DNA from: Ulva prolifera
Lineage: Eukaryota > Chlorophyta > Ulvophyceae > Ulvales > Ulvaceae
Direction of reading: 5' to 3'
Assembly (NCBI GenBank): GCA_023078555.1
Contig: CM041201.1
Span: 1,681,713 to 1,745,712, forward strand
Length of the DNA stretch: 64,000 nt
The position numbers were made by a program, and so were the translations under genes. The stretch's first letter is position 1. Each line of letters starts with the position of its first letter. The notes under the pieces were generated by a model. The model saw only the letters and a program-made list of their open reading frames with translations. It was not told where the DNA came from and made no database searches. Below are positions 10,505-21,764 of the stretch, piece after piece.

Positions 10505-11467
10505 ATGGCCGGCTCAAGTCGCCTACAGCGTAAGCAGCAGCAGCAGCAAGCTGCTGAGCCTACGATGGACACAGACGTCACTATGAGTGATCTTCCTGTT
10601 AGCCAACAGGGGGACGGTGTTGGTACCGGAGCGGGCAGTGCCCAGCCAACAACAACCGAGTCTGCTCCACCAGCCCCGTCTAACACGGACGTTCGACATG
10701 CCACAGCGGCTGTCGGGGCACTTCAGGTCAACGAACCTGAAGCTACTGCTGACCGCACGGAGCCGCCAATTGGTCCAAGCCCTACACCGGCTACGACATT
10801 GGGCGAGCAGGCTCCCGCTGGCGAGCAGCCGCCGCCCGCTTCGAGTCCTCGTCTCGACCCAGCGACACTCAACATGGTGGCGCACATGATGGACCAATGG
10901 TTTTCAAGATTCGCCCAGGTGCCATCTACTCCGCATCAAATGCCTGCCGAGAACGCCATGCCTATGCAAAGCGATGCATCGACTAGCAAGTTGACGACGC
11001 GCGACGTACAACTGCCTCCATTTTCGGGCAGTAGCGATCCGAAAGCGATGCACATTGATCCGAGTTATTATCTGTCTCTGATCGAATGGGTCAACGAAGC
11101 GCGCACGCTTTTGCATTTCAGTGGCATGCAGCCACAGCAGCAGGCATTCGCGATTTTCAATGCTATGAGAGGGCCGGCGCGTCGCTTAGTCACACTAAGC
11201 GGTGTCGACGGTTCCACACCTGATGCTCTGCTTGATAAGCTTGTCAAGAGCATACCTGATCACGAGACCGTCTTCACAAATCAGGCACTCGAAATGACTT
11301 TCAGTGTTGCCACTCTGCGAAAAGACATCGAAACCTTGGCCGCACACGAAGCATCGTGCCCGGGCAATGCGGAGCAGTTTAAACGACGTATGGGTCAGGT
11401 CAAGAAGTTGGTGTCAATAGGCAAGGCTGATAAGGTGAACGCCTTCGGCGCGGGCAAAAGCAAATGA
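10505..11467 (+). CDS. gag: gypsy Gag
   Basis: The ATG at 10505 opens a 320-codon frame: a Gln-rich N-terminus, a Pro/Ala/Thr-rich spacer, then a capsid-like helical region (about residues 185-290) with the retrotransposon-gag pattern YLSLIEWVNEARTLLHFSG, then QQQAFAIFNAMRGPARRL. It should form the virus-like particle that packages element RNA. No CCHC zinc knuckle is visible. The frame ends at TGA 11465-11467, but the protease-encoding frame continues in phase immediately after it. This TGA is therefore either a readthrough site between Gag and Pol or a nonsense mutation. Confidence 0.8.
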   Translation: MAGSSRLQRKQQQQQAAEPTMDTDVTMSDLPVSQQGDGVGTGAGSAQPTTTESAPPAPSNTDVRHATAAVGALQVNEPEATADRTEPPIGPSPTPATTLGEQAPAGEQPPPASSPRLDPATLNMVAHMMDQWFSRFAQVPSTPHQMPAENAMPMQSDASTSKLTTRDVQLPPFSGSSDPKAMHIDPSYYLSLIEWVNEARTLLHFSGMQPQQQAFAIFNAMRGPARRLVTLSGVDGSTPDALLDKLVKSIPDHETVFTNQALEMTFSVATLRKDIETLAAHEASCPGNAEQFKRRMGQVKKLVSIGKADKVNAFGAGKSK

Positions 11468-12511
11468 CAGCCAGAGGCGGTCGATTTGAAAGCTTTGGTC
11501 GCGACCTACGGGCATGTGGACAGCCTTCCACAACGGAACTTTGCTGCGAAAGATTTCGTAGATACTAATGTGTCAGGATGCTGTTCCGTCGTATCTGTTT
11601 CTCAATCAGACGACGCGAATAGAGTGTTACAGCATTACCGATCGTGTAAACAGAAGGTGCCATACGGTACCAGCGCTTACTTTGGGTTGCCAACACATGT
11701 TCTGCCCACGCCATTAACGAAAGGGATGCAACAGCTTTGCACAGTGCAGCAGTGTACTGACGAGGCCGTACATAATACTGTGGTATTTTACGACCCGCCA
11801 GCGTTCCCTGTTGGTGTGCACACAGCAGATACATTACCCGATCCCGTACAGAACTTGCGAATTCCTACGGCGTCTAGCAGCGACCTGACGTTCGTGTTCT
11901 CAGCCGCGCTGGCTGGTGCACCTTGCACAGTGCTCGGCGACACAGGCGCAAAGTTCAGTTTTATCAGCAAATCATTTGCACTGCGACAACGACTTGCAGT
12001 CGACCGCTCTAAAATTCCTGTTGTTCTAGCAGATGGTACACAGAGCGTAACAGCCGGACTCGTTACAGCGCGCCTTTCATTGGAATCGTACACAGAGACT
12101 GTGCATTTGCATGTCATTGACATGGCACCGGGATTTGATATAATCCTCGGTGATGACTGGCATAAGCGCGAGGGGGCTGTGATCGACTTTGGCTCACACG
12201 AGCCGGGTCCGCGCTATTCGCCACCGAGTTTGTGGCTTAGGCGTAAAAACCAGAGACTGTTTCCAGCTGCCGATGCACGAACAGAGATTCCTGCACGCAG
12301 CCAGCCTGGAGAATCTCCTCCGGCTGCAGTCATTCTTTCGGCAGTACAAGCAAAGCGATTGCTCTCACGGCCCAAGCAGGGTTGTGCGTCACCGTTCCTG
12401 GTCATCCTACGTGAGGCCAAAGACGCTGGTTTCGACCAGCGGGAACAGGTGCAGCAAGTACTAGCTGAATTTAAAGATGTGTTTGAGGATCCGGTTGTCA
12501 GAGACTGGTAA
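11468..12511 (+). CDS. gypsy aspartic protease region
   Basis: This continues in phase from gag after the TGA. The retropepsin core is LGDTGAKFSFIS (Asp-Thr-Gly active site, about 11935-11970), followed by PVVLADGTQ and the second hydrophobic motif FDIILGDDWHKR. Downstream is the linker to RT, including VQQVLAEFKDVF. The frame is closed by TAA at 12509-12511, again with the next domain in the same phase. The enzyme would cut the Gag-Pol polyprotein inside particles. No separate start codon is needed if Gag-Pol is made by readthrough. Confidence 0.8.
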   Translation, partial: QPEAVDLKALVATYGHVDSLPQRNFAAKDFVDTNVSGCCSVVSVSQSDDANRVLQHYRSCKQKVPYGTSAYFGLPTHVLPTPLTKGMQQLCTVQQCTDEAVHNTVVFYDPPAFPVGVHTADTLPDPVQNLRIPTASSSDLTFVFSAALAGAPCTVLGDTGAKFSFISKSFALRQRLAVDRSKIPVVLADGTQSVTAGLVTARLSLESYTETVHLHVIDMAPGFDIILGDDWHKREGAVIDFGSHEPGPRYSPPSLWLRRKNQRLFPAADARTEIPARSQPGESPPAAVILSAVQAKRLLSRPKQGCASPFLVILREAKDAGFDQREQVQQVLAEFKDVFEDPVVRDW

Positions 12512-14140
12512 CCGGGTACACCGGAAGGCTTGCGCCTGAGCAGCGGGGCCGCTGCACCGAACAGACCTGCGTTTCGTCTATCTATTAGCGAGCGCAAGGA
12601 GGTGGAGTCCCAGGTGCAAGACCTGTTGGATACAGGGCGCATAGTCCCCTCATCCTCGGCCTACGGAGCCCCGGTGTTGTTCGCCCCGAAGCCTGATGGC
12701 ACTCTGCGTATGTGCATCGACTATCGCGAGCTGAACAAACTCACACATAAGAATAAGTATCCCATGCCTCGTGTGGAGGATCTGCTGAATAGCCTGGGTG
12801 GAGCGAAATGCTTTTCGTCCATTGACCTGACCAGCGGGTGCCATCAGATTGGTCTACATCCCAAAGATTGGGAAAAAACGGCCTTCAACACACACATCGG
12901 GAAATTTGAATGGCGAGTACTGCCATTCGGGCTCTGTAATGCGCCAGCTGTCTTTCAAGCCGAAATGAACAGAATCTTTGGCAAGCAGCTGAATAAATTT
13001 GTGTGCGTATATCTAGACGATATCCTCATATATTCGAAAACCGAAGAGGAGCACATGGAACACATCCGGATAGTACTAGGTGTTCTGCGCAAACACAACT
13101 ACAAAGCCCGGCTCACAAAGAGTGTGTTCTTTAAGCAGGAACTACGTTTCCTGGGCCACATACTGTCCTCAGAGGGGATCAAGCCTGATCCGGCGAAGGT
13201 GTCTGTTGTAACAGACTGGCCCCCACCTCGCTCTGTTTATGAAGTGCGCAGCTTCTTAGGACTGGCCAACTACTTCCGACGGTACATCCGCGGATACGCA
13301 CGCATAGCGTGCCCACTGACTGACCTGTTGAAGGGCATAGACGCTAGCGATCGGAAGGGACGCCTTCTGCAATGGGGCAAGCTCTCACCAGAGGAGGCAC
13401 GCCAAGTCGAGACGTCATTCAAAGGCACATGGACACAGCGACGCGCAGACGCCTTCGCTGCGCTGAAAGCTGCGTTGGTGTCAGCGCCTGTCCTAGCACT
13501 GCCTGATTTCTCTAAGCCTTTTACAGTCGTTGTCGACGCATGTTCGGCTGCACCGGCAGTGGGCGGTGCACTACTCCAGCAGCGACACCCCGTCGCGTTC
13601 TATTCTAAGAAGCTTACTGGTGCCGAAGCAGGTTACAGCGCGTCAGACATTGAAATGCTGGCGGTAGTGTATGCTTTGCGCGAGTGGCGGTGTTACCTGG
13701 AGGGCACTTCAGAGCCATTTACGATCGAGACCGATCATCAGCCCAACACGTACGTAGATACGTCGACCAATCCGCATACGCTAAAACGTCGTGCACGCTG
13801 GTTATATGAGTCTTCTGCATACAATTATGTGTGGAAATACAGACCTGGTGCTACGAACGTCGCGGATCCGCTGTCACGCTCGCCAGCCCACTTTGCTCTG
13901 CTACAAGTCGGTGGCCGCTATATCCAAAGCTTGGATCCCGCTACGACTTTCAATGCTCGCGGCGCTACCTGTTCGTACTTTGCTGATGTTGTGTGCGGGT
14001 CGCATACTTCGCAACGGGGGAGTGGCGGTCGTCGTGTGCATATGAACGCAGTAACATATATGGGTCATGGCGTAGCTCAAATATTTAGTCAAAGATCTCT
14101 TCGCCCGTTGCCAACAGGGCTACGAGGCTATGCAGCGTGA
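12512..14140 (+). CDS. gypsy reverse transcriptase and RNase H
   Basis: RT motifs occur in order: GAPVLFAPKPDGTLRMCIDY, SSIDLTSGCHQI, VLPFGLCNAPAVFQ and the catalytic YLDDILIYS at about 13010-13035. The RT connection (RFLGHILSSEGI, SFLGLANYFRRYI) is followed by RNase H with FTVVVDACSA, an E in DIEMLAVVYALREWR, and FTIETDHQP. It copies element RNA into cDNA and degrades the template. The region is in phase with the protease across the TAA at 12509-12511. The 3' end changes frame before the integrase between about 14045 and 14090, so the terminal part of this open frame (HTSQRGSGG onward) is out-of-frame sequence. Confidence 0.9.
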   Translation, partial: PGTPEGLRLSSGAAAPNRPAFRLSISERKEVESQVQDLLDTGRIVPSSSAYGAPVLFAPKPDGTLRMCIDYRELNKLTHKNKYPMPRVEDLLNSLGGAKCFSSIDLTSGCHQIGLHPKDWEKTAFNTHIGKFEWRVLPFGLCNAPAVFQAEMNRIFGKQLNKFVCVYLDDILIYSKTEEEHMEHIRIVLGVLRKHNYKARLTKSVFFKQELRFLGHILSSEGIKPDPAKVSVVTDWPPPRSVYEVRSFLGLANYFRRYIRGYARIACPLTDLLKGIDASDRKGRLLQWGKLSPEEARQVETSFKGTWTQRRADAFAALKAALVSAPVLALPDFSKPFTVVVDACSAAPAVGGALLQQRHPVAFYSKKLTGAEAGYSASDIEMLAVVYALREWRCYLEGTSEPFTIETDHQPNTYVDTSTNPHTLKRRARWLYESSAYNYVWKYRPGATNVADPLSRSPAHFALLQVGGRYIQSLDPATTFNARGATCSYFADVVCGSHTSQRGSGGRRVHMNAVTYMGHGVAQIFSQRSLRPLPTGLRGYAA

Positions 14141-14813
14141 CAACAAGCCACGCTTTGATAAGCTGGACCTTGTGCGGAAAGACGATGGGCTATACTGGAC
14201 TAAGAAAGACCAGTTATACATTCCGAATGTAGATACATTACGGAGTGAGTGCGTAGACGCAATGCACTCGCCACCGCACTGTGGCCACTATGGCACTGCA
14301 CGCACGGCACGCAAGGTCCGAGAGGTGTTTCACTGGGAATGTGTCAGCAAAGACGTTGCTGCATTCATCAAGAATTGTGATTCTTGCCAGCGAGTGAAAG
14401 CATCGACTCAAAAGCCGCAAGGCTTGCTGAGTCCCTTGCCTGTCCCGAGTCGCAGATGGGAATCTGTGTCCATGGACCTAATCACTGACCTGCCGCGTAC
14501 GCAGAAAGGTCATGATACGATCGTGGTCTTCGTCGACCGTCTGTCTAAGATGGTTCACTTGGCGCCATCCACAAAGACAGTCACGTCTTGTGGGCTTGTC
14601 CAGCTGTTCGAGGAACATGTCTGGAAGCTGCATGGTATACCAAGCGGCATTGTATCCGATCGAGACGTGCGAGTCCAGAGTGAATTCTGGCAGCTGATGT
14701 GTGAACACTTCGGCATCGAGCACAATAAGACATCCAGTCATCATCCGCAGTCGGATGGCCAGACAGAGAATGCTAACGGGATCTTAGAAGATACCCCTTG
14801 CGGCACTTTGTGA
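14081..14813 (+). CDS. gypsy integrase, zinc-binding and catalytic core
   Basis: The HHCC zinc domain (HCGHYGTARTARKVREVFHW ... CDSCQRVK) is followed by the DDE core: WESVSMDLITDLP (first Asp), IVSDRDVRVQSEFW (second Asp) and SSHHPQSDGQTENANG (catalytic Glu). It inserts the cDNA into the host genome. It is in a different phase from RT/RNase H, and it ends at TGA 14811-14813 because of a second phase change at a C-run near 14788-14792. The C-terminal domain continues in another frame. Confidence 0.88.
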
Positions 14814-15574
14814 ATGGCACCCAGACGAACTGGGATGCGCTATTGCCAGTCGCTGAATTTGCGATGAACAATGCATTCAACAGCACGATCGACAACACGC
14901 CGTTCATGCTGAACTACAGACAGAATCCGGACACGCTTGTCGCTCTGTATCTGCGAAAGGCAAATCTAGCGGTGAACAGCTTCGTTGGTAAGTGGTCAGA
15001 GCAACTGCAGCATGCAAAGACTTGCATAGCGGCAGCTCAGGCTAGACAGAAAGCCGCGGCTGACCGCCGGAGGAGGCCAGCAGAGCCGCTTGAGGTGGGA
15101 GGTCAAGTACTGATCAACATCAAGCATTTTCGCATAGAAAAAGGGCTTAAGCTTAAGCTCGCGCCACGATGGCTTGGACCTTTTCGTATTACGGAGGTCA
15201 TAGGCACGCACAGACTCAGCTACAGAGTGCATTTGCCTGCACCCTTGCACAGGAAGCACAACGTGTTTCATGTGTCGTCACTGAAAAGATTCCACAGCGA
15301 TGGGACCTATCAGCCACCAGTCATTCCCGAGGTTTCGGAAGATGAGCTGCAGTGGGCAGTGGATTACATCTCTGAGACCAGAGACGCTCCACGACGACAG
15401 TACAAGGTGCATTGGGTCGGAGGTGGATATGGCTTGCATGACGCCATGCTGATGCACGAGTGCGAGTCGCACATACGGGAGTTCTGGCGTAGCCGCGCTG
15501 AGACACCTCCCGATGACGCTTTTCCGTTAGGAGTGGACGAACTTTCTAAGTTGCTTGAGGGCAAGCAAGCCTAA
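14798..15574 (+). CDS. gypsy integrase C-terminus with chromodomain
   Basis: The frame opens with LPVAEFAMNNAFNSTIDNTP, the end of the integrase core region. It continues with the GPF/Y module (LAPRWLGPFRITEVIG) and NVFHVSSLKRFH, and ends with a chromodomain (ELQWAVDYISETRD ... YKVHWVGGGYG ... SHIREFW, about residues 185-235). Chromodomains in this position define chromoviruses and can direct insertion to modified chromatin; the target is not known here. The stop TAA at 15572-15574 lies 11 bp before the 3' LTR. Confidence 0.85.
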   Translation: MRHFVNGTQTNWDALLPVAEFAMNNAFNSTIDNTPFMLNYRQNPDTLVALYLRKANLAVNSFVGKWSEQLQHAKTCIAAAQARQKAAADRRRRPAEPLEVGGQVLINIKHFRIEKGLKLKLAPRWLGPFRITEVIGTHRLSYRVHLPAPLHRKHNVFHVSSLKRFHSDGTYQPPVIPEVSEDELQWAVDYISETRDAPRRQYKVHWVGGGYGLHDAMLMHECESHIREFWRSRAETPPDDAFPLGVDELSKLLEGKQA

Positions 15575-15585
15575 CGGGGGAGTAC
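15573..15585 (+). other. gypsy polypurine tract
   Basis: AACGGGGGAGTAC lies directly before the 3' LTR and matches a plus-strand priming site. Confidence 0.65.
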
Positions 15586-15957
15586 TGTGACGATACGTCA
15601 CATGCATAGATATGTATGACATATAATATTCTGGAAGCCTCCGGAATGTCTCGTCAGCCTACAAGCTTGTGGATGACAACACGGGGCACTGTCAACAGTG
15701 GTCGCCAGACCGTCTTGCGTCAGCAGGGCGGGCCATCTAGAAGCACGAGTCTAGAGATATCTAGAAGGAGTGCTTATGTCAGCCAAGCATGGCTTACGCG
15801 ATGGAAGACTCTGGTGTGTACGGGGAACAGTGGGCTGAGCTCAGCACACTGTGGCAGGTGTCGTACACAGGCTGTCTTATAGTATATAAGCAGCTGGACC
15901 TTAAAGGGTAGAGGACAGATCTCTTCTTCTATGTCTCTTGACTTAACAGCCGTTACA
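15586..15957 (+). repeat. gypsy 3' LTR
   Basis: A 372-bp LTR from TGTGACG to GTTACA, with an ATACGTCACATGCATAGATA segment near its start and a TATA box at 15883-15890. It is intact, and it is the reference that shows the 5' LTR has been split. It is followed by GAAGG, the right target duplication. Confidence 0.95.
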
Positions 15958-18900
15958 GAAGGTCCCCACATGCATGGGTCACGGAAGGACATGCAGCACG
16001 TAACACATCCAAGAATTCAGGAGACAAAACTGATCGCAGAGCATCTATAGATAAAGGTCTAATCATCTGCGCAGTAGCGCGCCTCGTCGCGACGCAGCCG
16101 CAGATCTGCGTGCTCGTGTAGTCGGGCTCTCGGTGCAGCTCCAAGTGGGGCCCAAGACCAAGTGCACTCAACAATCCATATCTCAGTGCATACTTCTCGG
16201 ATTGCGGTAATTTTTGGTTCCTTGGATCCGCAACAGTCCTCCCAGATAGCTGGCGCTAAGGAAAAGGTACTAGGCGTTGTCTAGGCCCAAAAAACTGCTT
16301 TTTCGTCACTGCAGGCTCCAGTAGAGAGATACAGCCACTGTAGCCCTTGTTCAAGGCCATGGGTGAGGCATGCCAGCCCTGCGCTGCCTGCAACTCTGTC
16401 AGCCAAGTGCCAACACATATTCCTGGTGCCTCGGGAAGTTGAATTTTGACTGCCACACTGTAATGGTGACCATACTGATTTCCTTGAGCATATGGCAGGT
16501 GGCCCATGCATGCCACATGTATTGAGCAACACGTTGTCACGACAGCAGCTCAAGTGCGGCTGACACGATCACGTTGTCGAAATTCATCGGTTGTGACGCC
16601 GCAGTCAAGGCTGCCTTGCGGCTGCAGGTGGAACGTACTGCATAAAGTAGCTTTTCAGGCGTCACGTTCAAACCGTGAGTTTCCCCACACGCCACGGAAT
16701 GCGTTACCGCAGCTGAGCAAAATCAAGCAGTACACTCGAGCATTGTTCAAGCGGGAGCACAAATAGTTCGGGATAGGCCTTGCCGATATCTTGCCCAGGT
16801 CTGGATGCGGAACGTCCGGGTGATCATTGCAGAATGTCGATCGCGGCAACTGCTATGTTTTTGCGGCACCCAGTTCGGACCTATCGCCGGGTTACCTCGT
16901 TGTCTCGAGTCCTGCATCGCTGCGAGATTGCCTGCCAGCCAGGCACAGCTCGCACTCACTACAAGAATGACTTGACCAGGGACAGGCTCCCGGGCGAGCG
17001 GGCTGACCAGGGACACTGGTGGCTACGGTCTCCTGGTTGAGAGTTCCGGGTTGAGCGTCACGCAGCTCGCGTCTGCGTGCCCGGGAGTCGGAATTTCTCA
17101 TCTTCCGAGCAGTCGCGCGCGGTTTGGTCGGGTGCCATCGCCCGGAACAGCATGCTTTCCTGCTCCGGGTCTTTCAATGTGCGACGGCGAGCATCCGAAC
17201 GCCGGAATAAGTTCAAGTTCACATAACATGCCACCTCGCGGGGCCGTGGTGGTGCACGCCATTTACGCACGCCATTGACACTACCATTAGATGCCGCACA
17301 CGCGGAGCATTGAAGCTATCTCGACACACGGAGAGTTGTCTCATGTCTCGGCCAGGCAAATTGTATCGAATTCGTGCACATACATGTTTTCCACGCTGCA
17401 ACTTTGGATATTCGAGCCCCGCGAAGAGTGTGGCCACCACCATGCCCATTGATACCAGTGACAGCTGCTTTCTTCTTGTCTCTTCTTCTCTGAAGACGTA
17501 AACTCAAGAGCGTTGTCGTCGTACCCCAGTGCCGCAGCGATCATTGGTCAAGACAAGTACGCCTAAGCTCGACAGGAAATATGCCAATCGATGGGACGTC
17601 TCTATTCAACATCGAGTCGCATAATGTTATCTTCAGGAGATGTCTATTTGGGGGGTACGAAGTTGCCCATTTGTCTGGTCGTGTTAAATTGCATGTAGGA
17701 GCGGAGACCGCTCCTGTGCAATCTAGCGGATGGACCAGAAAACATGTGACAGCGAGTTCGAGTGTGCAGGGGAGTCAAGCATGCAGATGTACTGCCTTCT
17801 TAATGCAACATGACGAAGTTGACACTTCACCGCAGGTATGCCTCACTCAGCAACAGGTGTCACAAACGCCTCAGCAATGTCCCGAACTTCGACAGGTGTC
17901 TCCTCGAGACAGGAGCACCAAGCAGAAGCCATGTGTAGCTCTTGCATGGACACGTGCTGATGGGTACAGGTGCCTTCACGAATGATTAGCTTCTGCTTCA
18001 GTACACTACAGCCTGGCTGACAACCTGAAGCTGGCCCGCCATACTAGGTATGCTTCTGCAAAAGATGTGTTGCACGCAGTCAACACTGGCGCTGACATGA
18101 GGCTGACAGTGTACGGCTGCTTCAAGACATGAGGATTGGTGCAGGGCAACGGCTGCATGAGCAGTCTGGCAAATGAGAAGCCTGTGAGGTAGCAGATGCA
18201 GCCACCATTGGCCTGCCACCACAAGCTGAAGGTGAGGATTGCTCCCGCCTGTGATGCAATTTTCAGCAGTTGTGCACTATGATGAGCACGATGGCACGTC
18301 GTGGTGACTGCTATGCCTCTGAAAGCATCCCATTTGCAGGCAACAGCTGGATACGGCACGACAACAACGGCTTTGAACATAAGCAACCGTCTGCTGGTCG
18401 TAATAGGAGTCAAGCAGAAGAAGAGAGAATTTCGCCCATATTTGTCTCTGCCTGATTTACGTTTCATGCTGATCCGCCTGCAAAGCGCAGGCCTGGTTGC
18501 CGGATGCCGGCCCTCGTATACCAGAGCTTGTGCAGAGCGGCAACCATTGCGCCAGGGCGGTGATATGTGATGTGACAAAGTTGTAGAGCTGATGGGGATT
18601 CCCGGTAGGCGATTGGTGGCATACTGCCACGGCGCAGCGGCGATGGGTGATCGGCGCGACACGAGCTGTAATTTGTCTGTGATCATACCAATACTTAATG
18701 ATGCATGTATGCGACGCTCAACGATGAAATGGTGCATCCTGTATGATTTACGCTCCCCGTCGGCATTACCCGGAAGCCGAATTACCACGGACAGAGTAAA
18801 AACCCACCCGCGACAACGACTTCCGGGCAACGCGATCCGTCAACAGAAGACGGTAAAGAGACGCAGAAGAACACAAACATCACACTTAAGTTACATTATT

Positions 18901-21526
18901 AAGATGTACGCCGTTTCTGGCGCGAGCGGAGTCTCGGCGAGCGAGGGACATGCCTGATGTGCGTCATGGGAAAGCTCGAGCCAAGTCGGCCTCGCCAGAA
19001 CGCGCCCGACTCGACATTCAACGACGGCGAGACGACACACATGTGAACAACAACGATCTGTCGTGTATCCATGGGCGCAGTGTAGACCGATATACGCGTT
19101 ATCAAAGGTGACGAAAGGAAGGCCGTAAGCACCTCAGCCTGGAATCGCGCGTCGCATGAGGGGCCAAGCGCCATGTGATACACCAGTGGCTCCTCCGAAG
19201 CCACTAATATGCAGATATTTGACTATGTGCAGTCTGTACGAGCGTTATTGACGCCCAGGTTTATCATCCTACCAGCCACGAGATGGACTGAACGATACTT
19301 ACAACCGGTGAAGACAGCGACTTACACGTCTGATCACGCGAAATTGACAGACACCAACAGCAGGATAGACTTGACTGTCATTGGGTACGAAGAATCTGGT
19401 GATTCGTAGGCGGTGACGGATCTGGGAACCAGCTCACCTGCCTGTCCCCATGCTAAGCAGAGTCTCACGATGTCGCCAACGCACTCGTGCCAGGCATACA
19501 GAACGCACATGGGTACGTAAATTGTCTCTACGTCGACGGACAACGCCGGCGCAAGCTAATCACGAACATCGGAGACCGAAGCAGGTGGCATGCACACACA
19601 AACACACGCTCCTGACGATCCACATGCATCTCCAAGGACGCGCAGGCCCGTACCGGACACCCGCAGATACACATAGGAACAACATATCTCACGATCGGCT
19701 ACTACGGTACTCTCAATATAGCTATTCGAGTGGCGCTGAAGTCGCGCTCGATCACCCGGGAGAGCTCACCAAACAGCCCTCCGGGTGCCTGTCCCTGGTC
19801 AAGTCGTTCTTGTAGTGACTGCTCTGAGCACGGTCGGCACACAATGCCATAATTTACATACGGATCTCGAATCAGTGCTTTGTGCTGATGGTCTTGTGTA
19901 AACATCACTGATCATCCTCAACGGCTTCAAGGCTTACTGGGTATTCGGCTGAACGAATGAATCTAGAAGGAGTTTTGGATCTCTATTTGATGCAATGCCT
20001 GGTAGTCTGGTAAAAAATAATAATTGGTGTGATGCTATGCCACGCAATGTTCCGAGGCCTGTGACTTGTGCTATATGACAGGACCTGATCATCCCGGTGG
20101 GCCTGATGCTGGCGCCCAGATACAGTGGTCCCAACATCAACAATCGCGACCAAGACCAAGACGAGTCTCTGCTACACTGTAGGAGTAGCAATGGTCCATG
20201 TGGAGCCGTCTTGGCGACTTTCCAGAACCCGAATACCTGGCTCACCTGCACCGCACACCCCGTTGGCGACCAGCCTCGACGTCTATGTCGTCCTCAGCTT
20301 GCGGCATAAATGTGAGTGTAGGAGTGTTTGCGGAGCTGCTGTTTATGAAATGACGAGTGAACGATGCCTGTCGAGGACGCTTGCAGTCTCACGGAGACAC
20401 TCTGCTGCCTCACGTGCCTGTCCCTCTGAATTACATTAGCCGTGTGAAGGCCGACTTTGAGAGAGAGTGATTGATTACTGTGTGAGATACATGGCCACCT
20501 GGCGGCAAAAAGTGGCAGCCAATACGGTTGAATTGTGACTGTGAAAGGCTGGAGCCTTGAAGTCGAGGCATGTTTTGTGTGTTTGTGCCAAAGGTGAGGT
20601 CCAAAATGGCCTGTTGAGCCTCAGCAAGAAACTGCCGGGCACTCATGCCCGCCACGATTGCGCCCACTGCACTTGTCTGATAATTTCAGGCGGTTGTGGG
20701 GCCGCAGCAATGTCGGTTCTGGCATGTGCAGCCTCTGCCAACACCACCAGCATATGTGTTTCATGTCCTGTCAATCAGCACATTTATCACCTCGCATCCC
20801 CAATTCCCGTGATCCCATCAATTCATCTCTCATCTCCGTGCGCATGCTGTCTGATCGCTCATTCGTTACGCGAAAAGTTACAGACGCATCTCCAGATCTC
20901 AACTAAGGCAGCAGTCATTTCCGTGAAATCCATCGCAGCTGATCCCGCGCCGAGCTGAATATTTCTGCGCTCTGTGCGATTGAGCGGAGTTTCGGCGTGC
21001 GGCATGATGCATGGATGCTGACGCATGGACAGCTAATGTGATTCGAACCGACTGGTGCGTGCACAGCTGCCGTAAATAGCATACCTGCGGGAACGATATA
21101 TTATGAGCACCTCATGGCGCCTCAGAATTACTGTTCTTGGAAATTATGAGGCACCTTTGAAGTCTTCCCGGGGAACGCGAAGTCCGGCTCCGCTCCGTGA
21201 CGCTAGTACACGGCTCGAACGTTGCACGCGCAAACACCTTACGGCTGAAAATGAAATCGTCCGAGTGGTAAAGCAGATTGAGTACACCTATTCCTTTTAG
21301 AACTATAGCTCAAGCTTGAAAACCAGCAGCTAAGCAATTATCTTAATCATGCGAGAACAGCGCTTCCAACAATAGCATCGATCACCGGATTTCGATGCAT
21401 CGCCACCAGCCCGCAAATGATCAGGCATAAATCGACTGAAACGCGATTGCGCTGTTATGATATCATGTGGTGTGTCGTGTGCGCAGACGTGCCTTGTGTT
21501 TAATTGACAGGCAACACATTATGCGA
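15958..21526. other. gene-poor stretch
   Basis: About 5.6 kb of roughly 50% GC sequence with no recognised domain. Open frames are short except 18006-18830 on the minus strand, which is listed separately. Confidence 0.4.
18006..18830 (-). CDS. unrecognised 274-codon open frame
   Basis: This is a single uninterrupted frame, longer than expected by chance at this base composition. It has an odd composition for a real protein (many Cys, His and Arg; mixed hydrophobic blocks such as AVVVVPYPAVACKWDAF) and no domain I know. No splice pattern or homologue in the window supports it. It may be a decayed element or chance. Confidence 0.15.
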   Translation of the reverse strand: MPGSRCRGWVFTLSVVIRLPGNADGERKSYRMHHFIVERRIHASLSIGMITDKLQLVSRRSPIAAAPWQYATNRLPGIPISSTTLSHHISPPWRNGCRSAQALVYEGRHPATRPALCRRISMKRKSGRDKYGRNSLFFCLTPITTSRRLLMFKAVVVVPYPAVACKWDAFRGIAVTTTCHRAHHSAQLLKIASQAGAILTFSLWWQANGGCICYLTGFSFARLLMQPLPCTNPHVLKQPYTVSLMSAPVLTACNTSFAEAYLVWRASFRLSARL

Positions 21527-21764
21527 CCAAGGGTTAGGGCTGTAAATTTAACATCTGGGGGCCTGATTTAACGTTAATTAACAAAGGTAAAGTAAAATAA
21601 AAGTAAAATAGGCTAAAAAATCTTTACTTTAAACATGTTTTAAACTAGTGTTTTCTTGCTTTACCCGTAAAACTGTTAAACATGTCGAGGAGGCAGTTTC
21701 GGCCAAATGCACGGAACAAAGACGGCACAAACACGTCCACAGCCACCTAGATACACCTAGTCGG

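Larger units (their letters stand above)
8988..15957 (+). mobile_element. Ty3/gypsy chromovirus-type LTR retrotransposon, full length
   Basis: The element is bounded by 372-bp LTRs (TGT...ACA) and flanked on both sides by GAAGG, a 5-bp target duplication. The order gag, protease, RT, RNase H, integrase, chromodomain is the Ty3/gypsy order, and the C-terminal chromodomain marks the chromovirus branch. The LTRs differ at one position only (C at 10143, A at 15673), so the insertion is recent. Despite this, the internal frame has a TGA (11465-11467), a TAA (12509-12511) and frame changes at about 14045-14090 and about 14790. Net length without the nested LINE is about 5.9 kb. It lies in sparse DNA downstream of the host genes. 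Confidence 0.95.

Noticed and set aside
21529..21540. AAGGGTTAGGGC, telomere-like
   Set aside because: Only one partial unit; it is the target duplication plus the start of the hAT terminal repeat.
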